A DNA stretch of 10,550 nt from Lachnospiraceae bacterium (GTDB taxonomy: Bacteria > Bacillota > Clostridia > Lachnospirales > Lachnospiraceae): NCBI GenBank assembly GCA_003519685.1, contig DOWG01000263.1, forward strand, positions 1 through 10,550. The letters are read 5' to 3'. Positions 6,452-10,550 of the stretch are shown one piece after another. A program made the position numbers and the translations under genes. The notes beneath the pieces were generated by a model. It was given only the letters and a program-made list of their open reading frames with translations, did not search any database and was not told where the DNA came from. Within the stretch, counting starts at the first letter, position 1, and the number at the start of each line of letters is the position of its first letter.

Positions 6452-6466
6452 CACATGTGGTATAAT
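6452..6466 (+). promoter_or_regulatory. Extended -10 promoter of the AraC-type regulator gene
   Basis: A perfect TATAAT (6461-6466) is preceded by TGG, forming an extended -10 element. No -35 box is found at the right distance. An 8-bp palindrome CACATGTG (6452-6459) overlaps the extended element. A promoter without a -35 box often depends on an activator, which would suit autoregulation. This last point is inference. Confidence 0.6.
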
Positions 6467-6504
6467 CAGAATATACGGAGAAAGAAGAGGAAAGGGGCAG
6501 GAAC

Positions 6505-7341
6505 ATGAAGAATAATTATTATGGCTTTCGCATGAATGGTTTTGTGTATGATCATTTTTATAATCCGTCACCGAAGGATATCACAACACATATCCATGAC
6601 TGCTATGAGCTGTATTACTATATATCCGGTGATCTGACCTATTATATTGAAGGGCAGGCTTATCAGCTAAAGCCCCATGATATTATTATTACGAACCGGC
6701 GGGAGCTGCACCGGATTGTCTTCCATTCCAAGGAACCCTATGAGCGCAGATTCATTCATTTCAAGCCGGAATTTGCTTCCTCTTTCCTGCAGGGTGAAAC
6801 TTTTAATCCATTCTATTATCTGGAACATAGAAAGCTTGGTTTCTTTAACCGGATCGATGGTAAAGAGGTTCTGGCAGGCAATATCTCTGAACTCTGGGAC
6901 AGAATAGAAGAGCTGTCCAGGGAGGATACTCCGGAAAATCATTTTATGATAAAGCTTTTATTCCTGCAGATGCTGATTGAGATCAATAAGATTTATTCCA
7001 GGAATAAGGATATTGTCACGGTTCCTGCAGGGAACAATGAAAAGATTGTTGATATTCTGGAGTATATTAATCATCACTTGGATGAGAAAATCAGCCTGGA
7101 TCTCCTTGAGGACAAATTCTATATGAGTAAGTTCTACCTGTCCCATATTTTTAAAAAAAGTACGGGATTTACAATCAATGAGTACATTACCTATAAACGT
7201 ATTATAAAAGCGCAGGAGCTCCTAAAGAAGAAAGTACCGGTACTGGAGGTCGCCTATGCAGTGGGTTTTAGTGATTATTCAAACTTTTACAAAGCCTTTA
7301 AGAGGATTGTCGGCTGTTCCCCGAAGGACTATGCAAAGTGA
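6505..7341 (+). CDS. AraC family transcriptional regulator
   Basis: The 278-residue protein has the standard two-domain AraC layout. The N-terminal cupin (about 1-150) carries THIHDCYELYYY (28-39) and a later REL-His (His69), typical of sugar-sensing AraC regulators. The C-terminal DNA-binding domain has two helix-turn-helix motifs: about 197-218 (SLDLLEDKFYMSKFYLSHIFKK) and about 246-268, followed by the signature GFSDYSNFYKAFKRIVGCSPKDY. AAAGGGG at 6491-6497, seven bases before ATG 6505, supports the start. The gene faces the oxidoreductase cluster and its 3' end overlaps that of the neighbouring dehydrogenase by 44 bases. It is the likely activator of that cluster in response to a carbohydrate, by inference from proximity. 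Confidence 0.92.
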   Translation: MKNNYYGFRMNGFVYDHFYNPSPKDITTHIHDCYELYYYISGDLTYYIEGQAYQLKPHDIIITNRRELHRIVFHSKEPYERRFIHFKPEFASSFLQGETFNPFYYLEHRKLGFFNRIDGKEVLAGNISELWDRIEELSREDTPENHFMIKLLFLQMLIEINKIYSRNKDIVTVPAGNNEKIVDILEYINHHLDEKISLDLLEDKFYMSKFYLSHIFKKSTGFTINEYITYKRIIKAQELLKKKVPVLEVAYAVGFSDYSNFYKAFKRIVGCSPKDYAK

Positions 7342-8392
7342 CCGGTTTTCCGGTTCTTGCAGACGCGTAGATAGCGAGTATGATAGACAAGGGCTTCAAA
7401 CCTTCTTCTCCGGTAATCTTCGGGGACGTTCCGCCTTTGATCGCTGCTACCACGTCCGCAATTTGTCTTAAGTGGGAGGTGTGCCATACGCCCGGTGTGG
7501 ATGCCCAGCCCTTGATCGCTCCGGAATTGGAATAGGTATCTTCGGCTTGGATATTACCGAAATCAGCCTCGGTTACGCCTTCGCATTTTAAGTTCCAGTT
7601 CTGTATCTTATCGTTGATTATGACAACACTGCCATCACTGCCGTAGATGTCCAGCCTTGCATAGTAGCCGGGAAAGGCTGCCGTATTGCCTTCGATGATT
7701 CCGACCGCACCACTTGCAAACCGAACCGTTGCGACACCGATATCCTCGACCTCGATATTGGTATGGGCCCTGGTAGTACAATAAGCAAAGACCTCCTCCA
7801 CGGGCCCCATAATATATTGAAGCAGGTCGATATAATGGATGGATTGATTCATCAGGGCACCGCCGCCGTCAAGTTCCCAGGTGCCTCTCCAGTCACCGCT
7901 GTCATAGTATTTCTGGCTGCGGAACCACTTGGTATGGGAGCCTCCAAAATTAAGCTGTCCCAGCTTGCCTTTCTGAATTGCTTCCTTAAGCTTTACGATA
8001 TCATCATCAAAACGATGCTGGGAGATCACGCTTAATACAACGCCTTCCTGATGGCAGGTAGTAATCAAAGCATTCGCGGCCGCCAGGGATACCTCGATGG
8101 GTTTCTCGACGATGACATGCTTTCCTGCTCTGGCAGCCAGAATACCGTGCCTGGCGTGCATTCCGCTGGGGGTGCATACGCAGATAACATCAATATCCTT
8201 TCTATTTAGGAGACTTTTGATACTTGTATCATACGAACAGTGATACTGATCCGCCAGCTTCTTCGCCTTCTCCGGCAGGATATCACATACGGATATTAAT
8301 TTTGCATCCGGAAGTTCACTTATGGCGGCAGCATGTGTGCCGCTTATGTTACCACAGCCGATGATACCAAAACCTAATGTTTCTTTCATCAT
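7298..8392 (-). CDS. Gfo/Idh/MocA family oxidoreductase (first paralogue)
   Basis: The 364-residue protein has an N-terminal Rossmann fold with GIIGCGNIS (9-17), the third Gly of GxGxxG being Ser. It has the signature EKP with catalytic Lys97 (residues 96-98). The C-terminal substrate domain has WRGTWELDGGGALMNQSIH and HYIDL, giving the usual active-site pair Asp189 and His186. This family oxidises or reduces sugar and cyclitol hydroxyls with NAD(P). A close relative is encoded immediately upstream with a gap of about 30 bases, indicating one operon. ATG 8392 or the adjacent ATG 8389 can serve as start; the best ribosome binding site (AAAGG) is about 12 bases away. The C-terminus carries about ten extra polar residues (HSPSGNSRQSS) that overlap the AraC gene. 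The substrate is unknown. Confidence 0.92.
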   Translation of the reverse strand: MMKETLGFGIIGCGNISGTHAAAISELPDAKLISVCDILPEKAKKLADQYHCSYDTSIKSLLNRKDIDVICVCTPSGMHARHGILAARAGKHVIVEKPIEVSLAAANALITTCHQEGVVLSVISQHRFDDDIVKLKEAIQKGKLGQLNFGGSHTKWFRSQKYYDSGDWRGTWELDGGGALMNQSIHYIDLLQYIMGPVEEVFAYCTTRAHTNIEVEDIGVATVRFASGAVGIIEGNTAAFPGYYARLDIYGSDGSVVIINDKIQNWNLKCEGVTEADFGNIQAEDTYSNSGAIKGWASTPGVWHTSHLRQIADVVAAIKGGTSPKITGEEGLKPLSIILAIYASARTGKPVTLHSPSGNSRQSS

Positions 8393-8424
8393 TCTTTGCC
8401 CATACCTTTCGTTTTCACTTATCC

Positions 8425-9582
8425 TTAATGGGTTCCCCGTACATCCAGGCTTTTTGCAACCGTAGTCTTTTTATAAGTGGAACCCTGTATTTTCTCCTGA
8501 AGCTTGGATAGAAATAGTTCTTCATCAATCGGCAGATCCACCCAGGAATCCGTCCAGGCAGACAGATGCATGGCATTGGATATGGTCAATCCGCGAATAC
8601 CTTCCTCACCGGGAGCCAATAGCTTGGTACCTTTGGTAATCGCATCCACGAAGTTTCTTAGGATGCCGATGTGCTGAAGATTAGGCCCGGTAACAGGTAT
8701 TTCACATTTCCAGACCTCCGGACAGCCGAAGCCGCCTTTATAGGTTGCATTGAATTCCGGTTCGCTGATTCGGTTTCTCCAGAAGGTAAGCTTCTCATCC
8801 TCAATAACGATTTTACCGCGGTCACCGCTTACCTCAAAACGATTCGTTCCCGGAGTATCCGAGGTTGAGGTTACAAATATGCCGGTTGCTCCATTTTCAT
8901 ATTCCACATAAGCGGTTACGTCGTCTTCTACCTCGATATCATGATATTTACCAAAGCCGCAGAAAGCTCTTACACGCTTTGGCATTCCGCAGATCCATTG
9001 CCAGAGATCCAATTGGTGCGGATCCTGGTTGAGAAGGACTCCACCGCCTTCCCCGGCCCAGGTAGCCCGCCAGCTGCTGGAATTGTAATAACTCTGGGAG
9101 CGGTACCAATTTGTAATGATCCAGTTTGTCCGGCGGATCTCACCCAATTCTCCGGAATCAATCAGATCCTTTAACTTCTGGTACAGTGGGTTGGTCCTTT
9201 GATTATACATGATGCCGAACACCGTGCCCGAGGCTTTGGCAGCCTCATTCATTTCACGGACCTGCTTTGTATAGACACCGGCAGGCTTTTCACTCATAAC
9301 ATGAAGCTTATGTTCAAATGCTTTGATCGCCAGCCCCGGATGATCATAATGCGGTGTGGCAATGATAACGGCATCAATTCCCCCAGCGTCAAACATTGCG
9401 TCGGCATTATCATAAAGCATAACGCTTTTCCCAAGATTGTCCTTTGCCCACTCCAAACGGCTTGGATTTATATCACATACGGCGGATAACACTGCACCGG
9501 GGACCTCCCCTTTCAACAGGTTGACCGCGTGGGCGCTTCCCATGTTACCAATACCGATAATTCCAAAACGTACTTTTTCCAT
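8425..9582 (-). CDS. Gfo/Idh/MocA family oxidoreductase (second paralogue)
   Basis: The 385-residue protein has a full GIIGIGNMG dinucleotide motif (7-15), the signature EKP with Lys99 (98-100), and a substrate domain with SSWRATWAGEGGGVLLNQDPH, giving His189 and Asp192 in 'PHQLDL'. Both paralogues share the segments R-S-Q-x-Y-Y, W-R-x-T-W, GGG-x-L-x-N-Q and IEVED, so they are related but clearly diverged, including a longer C-terminal tail here. I chose ATG 9582 because CGAGG lies seven bases upstream; the ATG at 9597 would place it inside the gene. It lies in the middle of the minus-strand cluster. Two such enzymes in one operon can perform oxidation and re-reduction at different carbons or stages of one pathway. 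The substrate is unknown. Confidence 0.92.
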   Translation of the reverse strand: MEKVRFGIIGIGNMGSAHAVNLLKGEVPGAVLSAVCDINPSRLEWAKDNLGKSVMLYDNADAMFDAGGIDAVIIATPHYDHPGLAIKAFEHKLHVMSEKPAGVYTKQVREMNEAAKASGTVFGIMYNQRTNPLYQKLKDLIDSGELGEIRRTNWIITNWYRSQSYYNSSSWRATWAGEGGGVLLNQDPHQLDLWQWICGMPKRVRAFCGFGKYHDIEVEDDVTAYVEYENGATGIFVTSTSDTPGTNRFEVSGDRGKIVIEDEKLTFWRNRISEPEFNATYKGGFGCPEVWKCEIPVTGPNLQHIGILRNFVDAITKGTKLLAPGEEGIRGLTISNAMHLSAWTDSWVDLPIDEELFLSKLQEKIQGSTYKKTTVAKSLDVRGTH

Positions 9583-9600
9583 AATATTTCCTCGCATTCC

Positions 9601-9615
9601 GCCGCCAACGGCGGC
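9601..9615 (-). promoter_or_regulatory. GC-rich leader hairpin before the second oxidoreductase
   Basis: GCCGCC (9601-9606) and GGCGGC (9610-9615) form a perfect 6-bp stem with a 3-base loop. It lies in the transcribed leader, seven bases before the ribosome binding site, in an otherwise AT-rich gap. It has no T run on either strand, so it is not a standard terminator. It could stabilise or punctuate the mRNA between the isomerase and dehydrogenase genes, or modulate translation. The role is inferred. Confidence 0.45.
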
Positions 9616-9631
9616 ACAAAATCTGTAGGGT

Positions 9632-9655
9632 CATTGCAAAACAATGTAAATGCAA
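9632..9655. promoter_or_regulatory. Candidate protein-binding repeats in the isomerase-dehydrogenase gap
   Basis: Two nested inverted repeats occur: CATTG (9632-9636) with CAATG (9642-9646), and TTGCA (9634-9638) with TGCAA (9651-9655). The gap holds no convincing promoter on either strand. A regulator site for an internal promoter, possibly AraC-type, is a speculative reading. Confidence 0.3.
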
Positions 9656-9705
9656 CAATCCTTCCAAGTCCTTTCTTTATATGCATTGTAACGCTGTGAT
9701 ATCAT

Positions 9706-10479
9706 TTAGAATCGGCAGCCCATTGCTGCAAGATTATCCTTGCTTATTTTAAGGGATTCAAAAGGATCTCTCTGGCAATCATCCTGCTCTACGGCACACC
9801 ATTTCACACCGGTCTCTTCACAGGCTGCAAGGATGCCTTTCCAGTTTAGATTTCCCTCTCCAACCTCAGTCATGATCTGTTGGCTTTGTTCATTCAGTGC
9901 CATATCCTTATAATGCATGACATCCATACGTCCTCTCAGCCTCTTGATCCAGTCGATGGGATCCGATCCTCCGGCCTGTACCCAGTAAGTGTCGAGCTCA
10001 AACTGCAGAGCCGCAGGGTCGCTTTCTTCGAATAGAATCTCCATACCGGTGGCATTGCCGTACTTTCGGAATTCAAAATTATGATTATGATAGATTAAGG
10101 TCAGTCCCTGCTCTGCAAGAAGTCTTCCATATTCGGAAGCCTCTTTGGCAAATTGCAGATAGCCCTCGCGGTTATTCCGATACTTTTCCGGCATGCTTCC
10201 GATGCCGACATACTTGCAATCCCATAGCTTATGCTGCCGGATTACTCCATCCAGGTCGTTACCCAGGCGGTCAAAACCGATGTGGGTTGCGCAGATCGTT
10301 AGACCTTCCTTCGCTGCGGCATCCTTAACAATCTGTGGGTCCATAGGGCCAATTCCGGATACCTGAACCGCATGATAACCCATTGCTTTCACCCGGTGAA
10401 GGGTTTGCTTTAAGTCCTCCGGTGTCTGGCTATAATCTCTTAAGGTAAATAATTGTACTGCAATAACTGGCTTTTCCAT
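9706..10479 (-). CDS. Sugar phosphate isomerase/epimerase-like TIM barrel protein
   Basis: The 257-residue protein belongs to the xylose-isomerase-like TIM barrel (AP endonuclease 2) superfamily, in which IolE-type dehydratases, ketose 3-epimerases and hydroxypyruvate isomerases occur. Candidate metal ligands are in their usual strands: YHNHNFEF (130-137, with Glu136), FELDTYW (Asp163), MHYKDM (His189) and AVEQDD (Glu231). The N-terminus starts AVQLFTLRD, a common opening of this family. I chose ATG 10479 because GGAG lies eight bases upstream; the ATG at 10497 has none. It is first in a minus-strand set with two oxidoreductases, so its substrate is probably a keto-sugar or keto-cyclitol they produce. 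Isomerisation, epimerisation, dehydration and C-O or C-C elimination are all seen in this superfamily, so the reaction is left open. Confidence 0.9.
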   Translation of the reverse strand: MEKPVIAVQLFTLRDYSQTPEDLKQTLHRVKAMGYHAVQVSGIGPMDPQIVKDAAAKEGLTICATHIGFDRLGNDLDGVIRQHKLWDCKYVGIGSMPEKYRNNREGYLQFAKEASEYGRLLAEQGLTLIYHNHNFEFRKYGNATGMEILFEESDPAALQFELDTYWVQAGGSDPIDWIKRLRGRMDVMHYKDMALNEQSQQIMTEVGEGNLNWKGILAACEETGVKWCAVEQDDCQRDPFESLKISKDNLAAMGCRF

Positions 10480-10550
10480 ACATTCCACTCCAATCATAGA
10501 TTCGTTTCATGTTCACACCCATCATGCATACCATGTTATGATTTCGACAA

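Noticed and set aside
7341..7354. ACCGG/CCGGT hairpin right after the AraC stop
   Set aside because: Only 5 bp with no real T run, and the bases encode the conserved RTGKPVT end of the opposing dehydrogenase. At best a weak terminator.
9583..9597. Upstream ATG (9597) for the second oxidoreductase
   Set aside because: It would bury the CGAGG ribosome binding site in the gene, and the Rossmann fold normally begins a few residues before GIIG, as with ATG 9582.
9670..9700. Possible catabolite-repression (CRE) site, TGTAACGCTGTGA region
   Set aside because: The CG falls one position out of register with the TGWAANCGNTNWCA consensus.
1..10550. CRISPR array, insertion sequence or integrase
   Set aside because: No regularly spaced direct repeats, no terminal inverted repeats with target duplications, and no transposase or recombinase motifs in any frame. 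No second copy of the tRNA-Cys 3' end was seen as an attachment site.

Overview
The window looks like a chromosomal segment of a moderately AT-rich Clostridia member, most likely Lachnospiraceae-like. The reasons are a tRNA-Asn/tRNA-Cys pair without encoded CCA ends, strong AGGAGG-type ribosome binding sites, TTGACA/TATAAT promoters, and the style of the MMPL, AraC and Gfo/Idh/MocA proteins. The assignment is an inference from style; no marker gene fixes it.

Layout. (1) Positions 1-231: the 3' end of a tRNA-Asn, then a complete tRNA-Cys(GCA) with its own promoter and terminator. (2) Positions 232-830: a degraded patch. It holds what appears to be the 3' remnant of a minus-strand membrane-protein gene and a plus-strand fragment resembling the last blades of a beta-propeller, followed by a hairpin. 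(3) Positions 852-5548: a TetR-type repressor divergent from a two-gene operon. That operon encodes an MMPL/RND-superfamily exporter and a secreted protein with Leu/Gly heptad repeats. The 200-bp divergent gap carries a good promoter for the exporter, and TGTTGG inverted repeats abut its -35 box. (4) Positions 5587-6373: a self-contained hicAB toxin-antitoxin operon between two hairpins, with a consensus promoter whose spacer contains a direct repeat. (5) Positions 6451-10550: a plus-strand AraC-type regulator facing a minus-strand set of a sugar-isomerase-like TIM barrel and two different Gfo/Idh/MocA oxidoreductases.

How the genes work together (inference). The TetR protein probably represses the exporter operon until a hydrophobic ligand, perhaps a lipid, fatty acid or amphiphilic antimicrobial, is sensed. 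The exporter and the secreted helical protein are translationally coupled and probably form one envelope export machine. The right-hand cluster has the composition expected for oxidation and rearrangement of a sugar, cyclitol or glycoside (NAD(P)-dependent oxidation, then isomerisation, epimerisation or elimination). The AraC protein is the natural candidate regulator. No transporter or glycosidase is in the window, so the substrate cannot be read from the sequence.

No CRISPR array, insertion sequence or phage structural gene was seen. The most unusual items are the exporter/secreted-coil module with its operator layout, the pair of gene remnants beside the tRNAs, and the paired dehydrogenase/isomerase cluster.
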